This document shows, piece by piece, positions 43,954 through 53,127 of a stretch of 64,000 nt of DNA. The first letter of the stretch is position 1. Every line of letters starts with the position of its first letter. The notes beneath the pieces were generated by a model. The model saw only the letters and a program-made list of their open reading frames with translations, had not been told where the DNA came from and did not search any database. The stretch lies in NCBI GenBank assembly GCA_965216205.1, contig OZ244139.1, positions 558,001 through 622,000 of the forward strand, given 5' to 3'. Source of the stretch: CADEDH01 sp965216205. GTDB lineage: Bacteria > Actinomycetota > Acidimicrobiia > Acidimicrobiales > SZUA-35. The position numbers and the translations under genes were made by a program.

Positions 43954-45315
43954 TCAGGCGAGGAACTCGCCGAGGAGGATGACCGTCGCGTCGACCTCGG
44001 CCGGCGCCACGATCGACACCGCCCCGTTCTCGATCGCGACCGCGGTGGCGCCGAGTTGGCCGGGGATGCCGGCCCGTGGCGCCAGGGTGAGGAGCGCCAC
44101 CGCCGAGTCGGTGCGCAGCCCACGCACGGTGACGGGGACGTCGGCAGCGAGCGCACCGTCGTGAATCGGACGTGGCCCCGACGACACGAAGAGTCCGGAG
44201 CGCGCGGCGGCAGCGCCGGCACCGGTGAAGTACCCGACCACCTCGACGGTGAGCCTGGCGCCCCCCTCGTAGCGCAGCGCGGCCAACCGCTCGTCGTTCG
44301 GCTCGAGGAGCACCAGGCTCCGCCGCACCCGGTCGTCACCCGTGGTGGGCGCCCACATGAGCATCTGGTCGTAGGCGTCGGGCGACGGACCGAGGCGGAC
44401 CACGCCCCCGTCGGCGCCCACGTCGGCGGTGATCACGGCGAGCACGGCGCTCGCGTTGCGGAGCTCCCGTCGACCGGTGGTGAGCTGCGCGAGGGTGTCG
44501 GCATCGAGCGCGGGCTCGTCGGGCTCAGCTTCGTCGGGCTCAGGCTCGGCGGGCTCAGGCTCGTCGAGGGCGAGGTCGAGCTCGCGCCCATCGGTGGCGG
44601 TTTCGAGCTCGGCCACCACGATCGGCGCCACCGGCACGAACCGGCCGGCGGCGACCGGCCCGTCCACGGGCTCGAACCTGCCGACCACGTCCACCACGAC
44701 GGCGCCTCCTGCGGTGGACCGAACCGCCACGTCGCCACCGTCGATCGGCACCGTCACGAGGTTGGTCGTCGTCGCCCCGGGCGAGGGGAGTCGGGCGGCC
44801 TCGACCACACCCCCGCCCCCGTCGAGCAGGACAGAGCCCGCCTCGTCCGCTCCCATCACCGTCACCGAGGCCACGATCGCCGTCACGTTGCCGGCATCGG
44901 CCACCCGGAACACGAGCGATCCGCCACCCGGCGCCGGGTCGCCGTCTCGGGTGTCGATCACCCGAACCGCCGCCTGTGCCACCAACCGGGCCGACCCTGG
45001 CGGCACCACCGTCCCGGTCGCCCCCGGTAGTTCCTCGACCGCCCGGTCCGCCTCGGCGGTGTCGTCGACGGGAGTCGATTCGCCGGTGGACTCGCCACCG
45101 CGGCCCACCACATCGCTCGAGGCGGCACCGTTCGATGTCCCGGGCCCGCTGGTCAGCGCGGTCGGCGGTAACCGGTCCACCTGGCCCAGCGCCGCGGTGG
45201 TGGCGAGCGCCACCACCGCGGCGACCGTCAGGGCGATCGGCCAGACCGGTCGACGCCGGCCGGCCCCGATGGCGCCCGCCATCCGCTCGATCGGGGCCCG
45301 GTTCGGGTCGTTCAT
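43954..45315 (-). CDS. Membrane-anchored exported protein with DTR/GYF-type beta repeats
   Basis: A 453-residue protein. One helix (PIALTVAAVVALATTAALG, about residues 24-42) anchors it; the rest is outside. The first unit runs from VRVIDTRDGD to VVDVVGRFEP and the second ends VEVVGYFTG; this pattern of DTR, then NLVTVPI, then a GYF-like end is common in repeat domains of actinobacterial surface proteins. An Asp/Glu/Pro repeat (EPEPAEPEPDEAEPDEP) separates them. GGAGG lies eight bases upstream of the ATG at 45315. It converges on the cytochrome gene. Function is unknown. Confidence 0.65.
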   Translation of the reverse strand: MNDPNRAPIERMAGAIGAGRRRPVWPIALTVAAVVALATTAALGQVDRLPPTALTSGPGTSNGAASSDVVGRGGESTGESTPVDDTAEADRAVEELPGATGTVVPPGSARLVAQAAVRVIDTRDGDPAPGGGSLVFRVADAGNVTAIVASVTVMGADEAGSVLLDGGGGVVEAARLPSPGATTTNLVTVPIDGGDVAVRSTAGGAVVVDVVGRFEPVDGPVAAGRFVPVAPIVVAELETATDGRELDLALDEPEPAEPEPDEAEPDEPALDADTLAQLTTGRRELRNASAVLAVITADVGADGGVVRLGPSPDAYDQMLMWAPTTGDDRVRRSLVLLEPNDERLAALRYEGGARLTVEVVGYFTGAGAAAARSGLFVSSGPRPIHDGALAADVPVTVRGLRTDSAVALLTLAPRAGIPGQLGATAVAIENGAVSIVAPAEVDATVILLGEFLA

Positions 45316-45631
45316 CGCATCGTCCTCCGTCTGGTGCGGGCCAGCCATCGCCTGGCGACCGGGCGCCTTCGTCGGCCATCCGTCGATGACGCCCTCGATC
45401 ACCGCTACGGACCGCAGCCGGGAATCGGTTCGCGCCGGTTCGGCGCCCGACGACGCGTCCAGCCTCCCTCAGCTGTCACACCCGCCATCTAGAGTGAACG
45501 AATCGGTCGCCGCTCCTGGCGGCCACTCCTCACAGCCCCGGCTGTCGCAAGATCCACCGCAGCTCTCGCTGCGCTGAGCGCTCGGGGCGGACGCCATCGC
45601 CGGCGTGCCCGAGCGGAGGAGGAGTCACCGA
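45316..45631. other. Divergent intergenic region before comM
   Basis: This 316-bp gap holds the promoters of the exported protein (minus) and comM (plus). TAGAGT at 45490-45495 is a possible -10 on the plus strand without a clear -35. Two upstream in-frame ATG codons for the minus gene (45348, 45402) lack good ribosome binding sites. No small gene was recognised. Confidence 0.4.
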
Positions 45632-47143
45632 ATGTACGCAACCGTTCCCTCGGCGGTCGTCGAAGGCGTCGACGGCCACGCTGTCAGCGTCGAAGTGCAC
45701 GTCAGTAGCGGCCTGCCCAGCTACACGCTCGTCGGCATGCCCGACGCCGCTTGTCGGGAATCCCGAGATCGGGTCCGGGCGGCGATCCTCTCGAGCGGGT
45801 TCGAGTGGCCCGGTCGACGGGTCACGATCAACCTGGCCCCCGCCGGTCTCCGCAAGCAGGGCGCCGCTCTCGACCTGCCGATCGCGCTCGGGATCCTGGC
45901 GGCGTCGGAGCAGCTCGACGCGAGCGCGCTCACCGTGATCGGTGCGGTCGGCGAGCTCGGTCTCGACGGTTCCGTCCGCCCCGTCGCCGGCCTCGTCTGT
46001 CTCGCCGGTGCGGTACCGGCCGCCGAGGTGGTGGTCCCCGCCGACGGCGCGGCGGAGGCGGCCGTCGTCCGGCCAGACAGCGTTCGGGCCGCTCGCTGCC
46101 TCCGGTCGGTGGTCGAGGCGATCACCTGTGCCGGCCCGCCGCTGGACCTCGTGCGTCCGGAGCCGGTCGGCGGCCACGAATCCGCCGTGCGCGACCTCGC
46201 CGACGTCCGGGGTCAGCCCATGGCCCGGTGGGCGATCGAGATTGCGGCAGCCGGCGGGCATCATCTGCTGCTCGTCGGTCCGCCGGGTTCTGGCAAGACG
46301 ATGCTGGCCAGTCGGCTCGTGGGCGTGCTGCCGGATCTCGACCCGTGCACGGCGCGGCTCGTCACCCAGGTCCACTCGGCGGCCGGGGTCGGGCGGGGCC
46401 GTGGGCTGATCCGACGTCCGCCGCTGCGGGCACCCCACCACGGGGCCTCGCTGGTGTCGCTCGTCGGCGGGGGCACAGCGTCGCTGCGGCCGGGCGAGAT
46501 CAGTTGTGCGCACGGCGGCGTGCTGTTCCTCGACGAGCTCGGTGAGTTCTCACCGAGCGCGCTCGACGCGCTCCGGCAACCGTTGGAGGAGGGTCAGGTG
46601 CGGATCGCACGGGCGTCGCGTGCGATCACCCTGCCCGCCCGGTTCCAGCTCGTGGCGGCGATGAACCCGTGCCCGTGCGGCGAAGGCGGCACGACCGGAA
46701 GGTGCCGGTGCTCCGAGGCCTCCCGGGCGAGGTATGCCAGGCGGCTCTCGGGCCCGCTCCTCGACCGCTTCGACATCCGGGTGGAGGTGCGGCCCCCGTC
46801 GTCGCACCTGCTGCTCGACGGGCCGCCCGAGGAGTCGAGCTGCGCGGTCGCGGCGCGGGTGGCGGCAGCACGGGCGGCTGCGGCGGCCCGGGGCTTCCCC
46901 TGCAATGCTGCGATCCCGCCCGGCCTGCTCGAGGAGCTGGCGCCGCTCACCCCGGCGGCGAAGGACGTGTTCCGGGCGGCGCTGGAATCGGGCCGCCTCA
47001 CCGGTCGCGGTCTGGCCAGGATCAGAACCGTGGCCAGAACCATCGCCGACCTGTTCGGCGTCGACGAGATCGACCACGACATCGCCGCCACCGCCCTCTC
47101 GCTCCGGGCGTGCCCGAGCTCGATCCTGGGGATGGGTCGATGA
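45632..47143 (+). CDS. comM: ComM/YifB Mg-chelatase-like AAA+ ATPase
   Basis: A 503-residue protein. The N-terminal Lon-protease-like domain (MYATVPSAVVEGVDGHAVSV) precedes the AAA+ core: LLLVGPPGSGKTMLA (about residues 211-225) and LFLDELGEF. A cysteine set (NPCPCGEGG and CRCS) may hold zinc. ComM is a branch-migration helicase that helps integrate DNA during natural transformation. GGAGGAGG lies ahead of the ATG at 45632. It overlaps dprA by four bases. Confidence 0.93.
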   Translation: MYATVPSAVVEGVDGHAVSVEVHVSSGLPSYTLVGMPDAACRESRDRVRAAILSSGFEWPGRRVTINLAPAGLRKQGAALDLPIALGILAASEQLDASALTVIGAVGELGLDGSVRPVAGLVCLAGAVPAAEVVVPADGAAEAAVVRPDSVRAARCLRSVVEAITCAGPPLDLVRPEPVGGHESAVRDLADVRGQPMARWAIEIAAAGGHHLLLVGPPGSGKTMLASRLVGVLPDLDPCTARLVTQVHSAAGVGRGRGLIRRPPLRAPHHGASLVSLVGGGTASLRPGEISCAHGGVLFLDELGEFSPSALDALRQPLEEGQVRIARASRAITLPARFQLVAAMNPCPCGEGGTTGRCRCSEASRARYARRLSGPLLDRFDIRVEVRPPSSHLLLDGPPEESSCAVAARVAAARAAAAARGFPCNAAIPPGLLEELAPLTPAAKDVFRAALESGRLTGRGLARIRTVARTIADLFGVDEIDHDIAATALSLRACPSSILGMGR

Positions 47144-48318
47144 CCGATGTCGGCGAGCTGAGCGCTCGGCTCGGGCTCCTCGGGCTTTCGATGATGGGTC
47201 CGTCCCGGGCCGCATGGCTGCTGGCCGAGAACACGGCGGTCGAGGTGCTCGCCCACCTTCGGGCCGGTCGGCTCCCGCCGACCGCACGGCCCCGGCCCCC
47301 GGGCGTCGCCGACGCGCTGGTCGGCGAGTGGATCGACGGCGCACGATCGCTCGACGAGACCGCGGGCTTCGAGTCGTGCACCCGGCTCGGCATCGAGCTC
47401 GTCGCCCCGCTCGACCCTCGTTGGCCCCTCGCTGGCGATCCGGAGCCTCCCGGGTTGCTCTTCGCCCAGGGCTGCATCGACCTGCTCGGTCGCCGACCGG
47501 CCGTGGCCATCGTGGGTACCCGCCGCTGCTCGACCATCGGGCGGACCGTGGCCCGTCGGTTCGGCGGCGAGCTCGCCGAAGCGGGCGTGGCGGTGGTGAG
47601 TGGGTTGGCGTCGGGCATCGACGGCGCGGCCCACGAGGGGGCGCTGAGCACCGGTCCCGGTGGTGCGGTGGCGGTGGTGGGGAGCGGGCTCGACGTGATC
47701 TATCCCAGGGTGAACGCCGCGCTGTGGCGGCGGGTCGCCCGGGACGGCCTGCTGCTCTCCGAAGCGCCGCCCGGTGCGCGCCCGGAGCGCTGGCGCTTCC
47801 CGGCCAGGAACCGGCTGATCGCGGCGCTGGCCGACGTCGTCGTGGTGGTCGAGTCGCACCGGGCCGGCGGCTCGCTGCTCACGGTGGGGGAGGCCGCCGA
47901 CCGCGGCGTCACCGTCATGGCGGCGCCCGGGGCGGTCACCAACCCCGCAGCGGTCGGCTCGAACCAGCTGCTGATCGACGGGGTGCCACCTGCCTGCACG
48001 ACCCAGGACATCCTCGACCAGTTGTCGTGGCCGACCGCCCCGGCGGCGGACACGACCGTCGGCGTGGCGGGCGGTGAGTCCCCCGACGGCGGGTTCCCGT
48101 CGAAACCGGTGCCGCCGGTCTCGGGTCTGGCCGCAGCGATGCTCGCCGACCTGTCGGCCGGCGCCGTCCACGTCGACGACCTGTTGCTGACCCACCGGGT
48201 TCCGATCCCCCAGCTCCTGTCGGCGGTCGACGAGCTCGAGCGGCACGGGCTCGCCACCCTCGACGGATCCACGCTCGTCGGCCGATCGGCCGCTGACAGC
48301 TCCAGCCACAAGCAGTGA
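47140..48318 (+). CDS. dprA: DNA-processing protein DprA
   Basis: A 392-residue protein that loads RecA on incoming single-stranded DNA. The Rossmann-like core has IVGTRRCSTIGR, VVSGLASGIDGAAHEGAL, VVGSGLDVIYPRVN and FPARNRLIAALADVVVVVES; the catalytic-looking GSLLTVGEA is also kept. A C-terminal winged helix follows (VDDLLLTHRVPIPQLLSAVDELERHG in parts). The start overlaps the comM stop (ATGA). With comM this implies competence for DNA uptake, though no pilus genes are in the window. Confidence 0.94.
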   Translation: MTDVGELSARLGLLGLSMMGPSRAAWLLAENTAVEVLAHLRAGRLPPTARPRPPGVADALVGEWIDGARSLDETAGFESCTRLGIELVAPLDPRWPLAGDPEPPGLLFAQGCIDLLGRRPAVAIVGTRRCSTIGRTVARRFGGELAEAGVAVVSGLASGIDGAAHEGALSTGPGGAVAVVGSGLDVIYPRVNAALWRRVARDGLLLSEAPPGARPERWRFPARNRLIAALADVVVVVESHRAGGSLLTVGEAADRGVTVMAAPGAVTNPAAVGSNQLLIDGVPPACTTQDILDQLSWPTAPAADTTVGVAGGESPDGGFPSKPVPPVSGLAAAMLADLSAGAVHVDDLLLTHRVPIPQLLSAVDELERHGLATLDGSTLVGRSAADSSSHKQ

Positions 48319-48324
48319 CACATG

Positions 48325-48516
48325 TCACTTTGAGTGGTTGAAGCGATACCGTGCGAGCCTCGTGCATCCCGTCACTCCTGCTCGTCGCCGGTACCTCCGC
48401 GCCCTCGGCTTCGAGGCCGGTGACCACGGATCGACGTCCGCTTCCCGGGCCGATCGACCGGCCGAATCCCCGCCATGTTCAGACAATCCCACCTCGGTTG
48501 CTCACTTTGAGTGGTT
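48325..48516 (+). repeat. Two copies of a 15-bp element upstream of the sigma gene
   Basis: TCACTTTGAGTGGTT occurs without change at 48325-48339 and 48502-48516, 177 bp apart. Each contains the inverted repeat CACT-TTG-AGTG. They lie in the 292-bp gap between dprA and the sigma factor start and could be operators. The rest of the gap reads open in frame with the sigma gene but lacks a usable early start. Confidence 0.7.
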
Positions 48517-48610
48517 CAGCTCCGACGGAGAGTGGGCACGGTCGCCGCGGATCCCTGGATCCCAGCCGACCGCGCCCCCTCCTACTGATCCACACACCTT
48601 GGCGGGACAC

Positions 48611-49387
48611 GTGGCAATCGACTCAGAGACGGATCTCGACGGCACCTGGGCGCGCTTCAAGGCGCGCGGTGACCAAGCCGACCGTGACCAGCTCATCATC
48701 TACTACGCACCGCTCGTGAAGTATGTCGCCGGGCGCGTCGCCGCCGGACTGCCCCAGAGCGTCGACCAGGCCGACCTGGTCAGCTACGGCATGTTCGGAT
48801 TGATCGACGCGATCGCGAAGTTCGATCCTGGTCGCGGCTACAAGTTCGAGACCTACGCCATCTCGCGGGTCAAGGGCGCGATGCTCGACGAGCTCCGCTC
48901 GATCGACTGGGTCCCACGGTCGGTCCGCTCGAAGGCCAAGTCGGTCGAGCGAGCGATGGCGAAGCTCGAGGCGCGGTTCCATCGCGCCCCGACCGACCGC
49001 GAGATCGCCGACGAGCTCGACCTCTCGCTCGATCAGCTCAACGGCATCTACAACCAGATCTCCTCGCTGGGGGTCGTGGCGCTCGACGAGATGTTGTCGT
49101 TCAACGGGAGCGAGAGCCTCACCTTCGGCGACACCCTCGCCGATCGGTCCGATGGGCCCGGCGGGATCTACGAACGGGTCGAGATGCGGCAGCTGCTGGC
49201 CGACGCCATCAACCGGATGACCGAGCGCGAGAAGATCGTTCTCACGCTCTACTATTACGAGAACATGACCCTGGCGGAGATCGGTGGCGTCCTCGGCGTC
49301 ACCGAGAGCCGTGTGTGTCAGATCCACACGAAGTCGGTGCTCCAGCTGAAATCGAAGTTGAGCGCGATGGAGCGCGAGTCGGCCTGA
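48611..49387 (+). CDS. WhiG/FliA-type RNA polymerase sigma factor
   Basis: About 258 residues. Region 2 is LIIYYAPLVKYVAGRVAAGL, then VDQADLVSYGMFGLIDAIAKFDPGRGYKFETYAISRV (in parts), region 3 is RSKAKSVERAMAKLEARFHRAPTDREIADEL, and region 4 ends NMTLAEIGGVLGVTESRVCQIH. This is the sigma-28 group; in Streptomyces WhiG starts sporulation, in others FliA drives motility. The gene precedes the M23 and rpsB genes as whiG does. GTG at 48611 is chosen; the upstream 91 open codons look non-coding. Confidence 0.88.
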   Translation: MAIDSETDLDGTWARFKARGDQADRDQLIIYYAPLVKYVAGRVAAGLPQSVDQADLVSYGMFGLIDAIAKFDPGRGYKFETYAISRVKGAMLDELRSIDWVPRSVRSKAKSVERAMAKLEARFHRAPTDREIADELDLSLDQLNGIYNQISSLGVVALDEMLSFNGSESLTFGDTLADRSDGPGGIYERVEMRQLLADAINRMTEREKIVLTLYYYENMTLAEIGGVLGVTESRVCQIHTKSVLQLKSKLSAMERESA

Positions 49388-49499
49388 GCCTGGGCCCCAG
49401 ACACCACCTTCCCCCTAGTCACCGCCCGATGGCCGGATCGGCGCGCGAGCGTGCGCCGACGGAACCGGACCTCGGGTGCAACCAGCGGAGGGTCGCTCC

Positions 49500-50126
49500 A
49501 TGCCCGTTCGTCATGACACGATCGCCCGGTTTCTCACCGCGGTCGCAGTGTCGTTGCTCACCGTAGTCCTCGGCTCACCGCCGGCCAGCGGGGACACCGC
49601 CGGGCCGACAGCGGCCGAGTGTCGATGGCTGGCCCCGGTCGAAGCGCCGATCGTCGATCCGTTCCGGCCTCCGCCCCACCCGTTCGGCGCCGGTGGCAAC
49701 CGTGGCCTCGAGTTCGGAACCGTCGGCTCGGAACCGGTGGTGGCCGTCGACGATGGCCGAGTGACCTTCGCCGGTCCGGTCGGGGGTGAGCGCTGGCTGG
49801 TGATCACCCATCCCAGCGGTCTCCGCTCCACCTACGGACCGCTCGACACGATCGCTGCGGTCCGGGGTCAGGCGCTGGTCGCCGGAGCGGTCATCGGATC
49901 CGCCGGTCCGGGCCTCCACCTCACCGCCCGGTCGGCCGACCGGTACCTCGATCCGGCGCCCCTCCTCGATGGTCGCTGCGGTCGGGCTCGGCTCGTCGTC
50001 GGACCCACGGGGCGGGCCCCGGCGGGAGCCGCCGGCGGACGGGCCGTGCTGCGTCGTGGCCGCGGGCTGGCGCCCGGCGTCGTGCGCTCGACAGGCGTGT
50101 TTGGCCGGAACCTGCAGCTACACTGA
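49500..50126 (+). CDS. Secreted LytM/M23-like protein with lost zinc ligands
   Basis: A 208-residue protein with a signal peptide (residues 1-31, ending PPASGD). The LytM fold is seen in EPVVAVDDGRVTFAG and WLVITHPSGLRSTYGPL. Catalytic residues are changed: the HxGxD motif reads NRGLE (Asn67, Glu71) and the HLH motif reads GLH (138-140). It is thus likely inactive as a peptidase and may control an amidase, as EnvC and NlpD do. Placement between the whiG-type gene and rpsB is shared with Streptomyces. Confidence 0.82.
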   Translation: MPVRHDTIARFLTAVAVSLLTVVLGSPPASGDTAGPTAAECRWLAPVEAPIVDPFRPPPHPFGAGGNRGLEFGTVGSEPVVAVDDGRVTFAGPVGGERWLVITHPSGLRSTYGPLDTIAAVRGQALVAGAVIGSAGPGLHLTARSADRYLDPAPLLDGRCGRARLVVGPTGRAPAGAAGGRAVLRRGRGLAPGVVRSTGVFGRNLQLH

Positions 50127-50333
50127 CGAGCTGCCGAGAACGGGCCCGGCGGTCCCGCCAGCACGTCGTCGGCAGACCACCTCACCTTTCAACGCACCAT
50201 TCGCCATCGACAACGCACGGCCGATCAGAATCCACGGTCTCCTGGGTGTCGCAACGGGTTCGCTCGCAGGTCCTGACCTCGTGCGGCCCGGTCTCCCGGG
50301 AGCATGGTCGGTCCAGACAACCGGAGGAATCCC

Positions 50334-51416
50334 GTGACCGCAGTCGTCACCATGAAGCAGATGCTCGAGGCCGGCGTCCATTTCGGCCATCAGACCCGCC
50401 GCTGGAACCCGAAGATGAAGCGGTTCATCCACGGCGACCGCAACGGGGTCTACATCATCGACCTGGAGGAGACCCTCCGACGGATCGAGCGGGCCTACAC
50501 CTTCGTTCGCGACACGGTTGCCGACGGCGGCACCGTCCTCTTCGTCGGCACCAAGAAGCAGGCCCAGGAGCCGATTCGGCGCTATGCCCGCTCGGTCGGC
50601 ATGCCGTATGTCGATCAGCGTTGGCTCGGCGGGATGCTCACCAACTACCAGACGATCTCCAAGCGGGTCGGGAAGCTCCTCGAGTACGAGCGGATGCGGG
50701 CCGCTGGCGACTTCGAGGAGATGCCGAAGAAGGAGGCCCTCCGCTACAGCCGGGAGCTGCAGAAGCTCGACCGCAACATAGGTGGGATCAAGACGATGGC
50801 CAAACTGCCATCGGTCGTGTTCGTGCTCGACACGATCCAGGAGCACATCGCGGTGACCGAGGCCCGGAAGCTCGGCATCCCGATCGTCGCCGTCGTCGAC
50901 ACGAACTGCGACCCCGACCTGATCACCTACCCGATCCCCGGCAATGACGACGCGATCCGCTCGGCCGAGCTGATGACCCGCGTCATCGCCGAGGCGGTGG
51001 CGGAGGGCAAGATGATCGACGCCAGCCGCAGCGGGATCGATCCCGAGGCCGACCGCGAGCGCACGGCCGATGAGGAGGCCGCAGTGGCGATGGCCCAGGC
51101 CGAGGCCCGCCAGCAGGCGGCGGCGGAAGCAGCCGCCCGCGAGGCACGGCTGGCCGCGGCCAGCGCGGCCACCGCCGAGGCGGCACCGGCCGATCCGAGT
51201 CCCGCCGCCGCAGCGCCGAGCGAGGCACCGGCGACGTCGGCACCGGCACCGGCACCGGCACCCGCTCAGAGCGAGCAGGGAACGGCCGAGGCCGCAGCTC
51301 CGCCGGAGGTCGTAGCCCCTGCGCCCACCCCCGAACCAGCGGCGCAACCGGCCGCGCCCGGTGAAGCCGAAGCCACCGGAACCCCGTCGGATCGCGACGG
51401 CAACGGCGCGGCCTAG
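50334..51416 (+). CDS. rpsB: 30S ribosomal protein S2 with long Ala/Pro tail
   Basis: A 360-residue protein; S2 is normally about 230-300. Residues 1-230 are canonical (MKQMLEAGVHFGHQTRRWNPKM; GTKKQAQE; LPSVVFVLDT; VDTNCDPDLI). From about 255 on the chain is Ala, Glu and Pro rich. GTG at 50334 is used, with GGAGGAAT six bases upstream. The 207-bp leader after the M23 gene may hold its own promoter. tsf follows after 29 bp. Confidence 0.95.
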   Translation: MTAVVTMKQMLEAGVHFGHQTRRWNPKMKRFIHGDRNGVYIIDLEETLRRIERAYTFVRDTVADGGTVLFVGTKKQAQEPIRRYARSVGMPYVDQRWLGGMLTNYQTISKRVGKLLEYERMRAAGDFEEMPKKEALRYSRELQKLDRNIGGIKTMAKLPSVVFVLDTIQEHIAVTEARKLGIPIVAVVDTNCDPDLITYPIPGNDDAIRSAELMTRVIAEAVAEGKMIDASRSGIDPEADRERTADEEAAVAMAQAEARQQAAAEAAAREARLAAASAATAEAAPADPSPAAAAPSEAPATSAPAPAPAPAQSEQGTAEAAAPPEVVAPAPTPEPAAQPAAPGEAEATGTPSDRDGNGAA

Positions 51417-51445
51417 CCCGACCCCACGCAACGAGGACGAGAACC

Positions 51446-52228
51446 ATGCCTGCATTTGGTGCAAAGGACGTACAGGAGCTCCGGAGGGCGACCGGGGCCG
51501 GGATGATGGACGCCAAGAAGGCACTCACCGAGGCCGACGGCGACTTCGAGGGTGCCACCCAGATCCTCCGGGAGAAAGGCCTGGCCAAGGCAGCCGGCCG
51601 CGGCGACCGGGAGAACGCCGAGGGCGTGGTCGCCATCGCAGCCGACGACGGTGTGGCGTCACTCGTGCACCTCAAGTCGGAGACCGACTTCGCCGCCAAG
51701 TCCGACGACTTCCGCCGCATCGCCCAGGAGCTCGCCGACCTCGTGCTCGCCGACGGCCCGGACGCGGTCAAGACCAAGGACGCCGAGATCGAGGACCTCA
51801 AGCTCACGGTCAAGGAGAACATCGACATCGGAGCGGTGGTCCGCTACGAGAAGGCGTCGGACGCGATCATGGACGCCTACCTCCACGGCGACGGCCGGGC
51901 CGGGGTGCTGATCGAAGGCGTCGGGGTCGACGTCGACACGCTGCACCAGATCGCGCTCCACATCGCCTTCGCCAAGCCCAGCTACCTCAGCCGCGACGAC
52001 GTGCCGGCCGAGGAGGTGGCGAAGGAGGAAGCCGCCCTGTTGGAGATCACGAAGGCCGAGGGCAAGCCGGAGCAGGCGTGGCCCAAGATCGTCGAGGGTC
52101 GCCTCAACTCGTGGTTCGGCGAGCGCGTGCTCCTCGAGCAGGGCATGTTCGGTGAGAAGGAGACCGTGGCGTCGGTCGTCGGAGACGGCTCGCTGACCCG
52201 GTTCACCCTCGCCGCGGTGGGCGGCTGA
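51446..52228 (+). CDS. tsf: Elongation factor Ts
   Basis: A 260-residue nucleotide-exchange factor for EF-Tu. The N-terminal signature is KDVQELRRATGAGMMDAKKAL, followed by the TDFAAKSDDF motif (about residues 76-85) that inserts into EF-Tu. The C-terminal part is ordinary for the family (VLLEQGMFGEKETVASVV). It is encoded after rpsB as in nearly all bacteria. Confidence 0.96.
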   Translation: MPAFGAKDVQELRRATGAGMMDAKKALTEADGDFEGATQILREKGLAKAAGRGDRENAEGVVAIAADDGVASLVHLKSETDFAAKSDDFRRIAQELADLVLADGPDAVKTKDAEIEDLKLTVKENIDIGAVVRYEKASDAIMDAYLHGDGRAGVLIEGVGVDVDTLHQIALHIAFAKPSYLSRDDVPAEEVAKEEAALLEITKAEGKPEQAWPKIVEGRLNSWFGERVLLEQGMFGEKETVASVVGDGSLTRFTLAAVGG

Positions 52229-52392
52229 CCTCACCCTGCGGGCGTCGTGGGTGAGTCGATCGTCGGTGCCCGGAGGGCTCCGACGGCTCGGCCCGACTAC
52301 ACTCGGTCAGGCCACAAACCACGCACGCGCCCGGTGCGCTGCGGCGAGCGTCGCATCGCACCGCATCCCTGCCCCCCGACCCAGGAGACCCC

Positions 52393-53127
52393 TTGAGCGA
52401 CGACGGCCCGAAACCACGCTGGCGGCGAATCCTGTTGAAACTGTCCGGCGAGGCGTTCGCCGGAGAGGTCGGCTACGGGATCGACGGGAAGGTCGTACAA
52501 CGCATCGCCGACGACATCCTGTCGGTCAAGGACGATCTGGGGATCGAGGTGGCCGTCGTCGTCGGCGGCGGGAACATCTGGCGTGGCCTCACCGGGGCCG
52601 AGGGCGGTCTCGACCGTGCCCAGGCCGACTACATGGGCATGCTGGCCACCGTCATCAATGCGCTCGCACTGCAGGACATCGTGGAGCAGCAGGGCGTGCA
52701 GACCCGGCTCCAGTCGGCGATCCGCATGCCTCAGGTGGCCGAGGAGTACATCCGGCGAAAGGCGATCCGCCATCTCGAGAAGGGCCGGCTGGTGATCTTC
52801 GCCGCCGGCACGGGCAACCCGTTCTTCACCAGCGACACCTCGGCTGCGCTACGGGCGGTCGAGATCGGCGCCGACGTGTTGCTGAAGGGGACCCACGGCG
52901 GTGTCGACGGGATCTACACCGACGATCCTCGGACCAACCCCGAGGCCACCAAGATCGACCGGTTGACGTACCTCGACGTGATCAATCAGGACCTTCGGGT
53001 CATGGATTCCACGGCGATCACCCACGCCAAGGAGAACGGTCTGCCGATCGTGGTCTTCGACCTCATGTCGGAGGGAACGCTACGAAACCTCCTGCTCGGC
53101 GAGCCGATTGGTACGATAGTGGAATGA
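52393..53127 (+). CDS. pyrH: Uridylate kinase
   Basis: A 244-residue UMP kinase. It belongs to the amino-acid-kinase fold: RRILLKLSGEAFAG at the start, VVVGGGNIWRG for the phosphate loop, and GTGNPFFTSDTSAALRA for the nucleotide site. It makes UDP from UMP. A TTG start lies behind AGGAGA. The 164-bp gap after tsf shows no clear terminator. The frr start overlaps its stop by four bases. Confidence 0.95.
   Translation: MSDDGPKPRWRRILLKLSGEAFAGEVGYGIDGKVVQRIADDILSVKDDLGIEVAVVVGGGNIWRGLTGAEGGLDRAQADYMGMLATVINALALQDIVEQQGVQTRLQSAIRMPQVAEEYIRRKAIRHLEKGRLVIFAAGTGNPFFTSDTSAALRAVEIGADVLLKGTHGGVDGIYTDDPRTNPEATKIDRLTYLDVINQDLRVMDSTAITHAKENGLPIVVFDLMSEGTLRNLLLGEPIGTIVE

Noticed and set aside
48338..48610. 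Long N-terminal extension of the sigma factor
   Set aside because: The 91 extra codons match no sigma region and contain one of the 15-bp repeats; similarity starts after the GTG at 48611.
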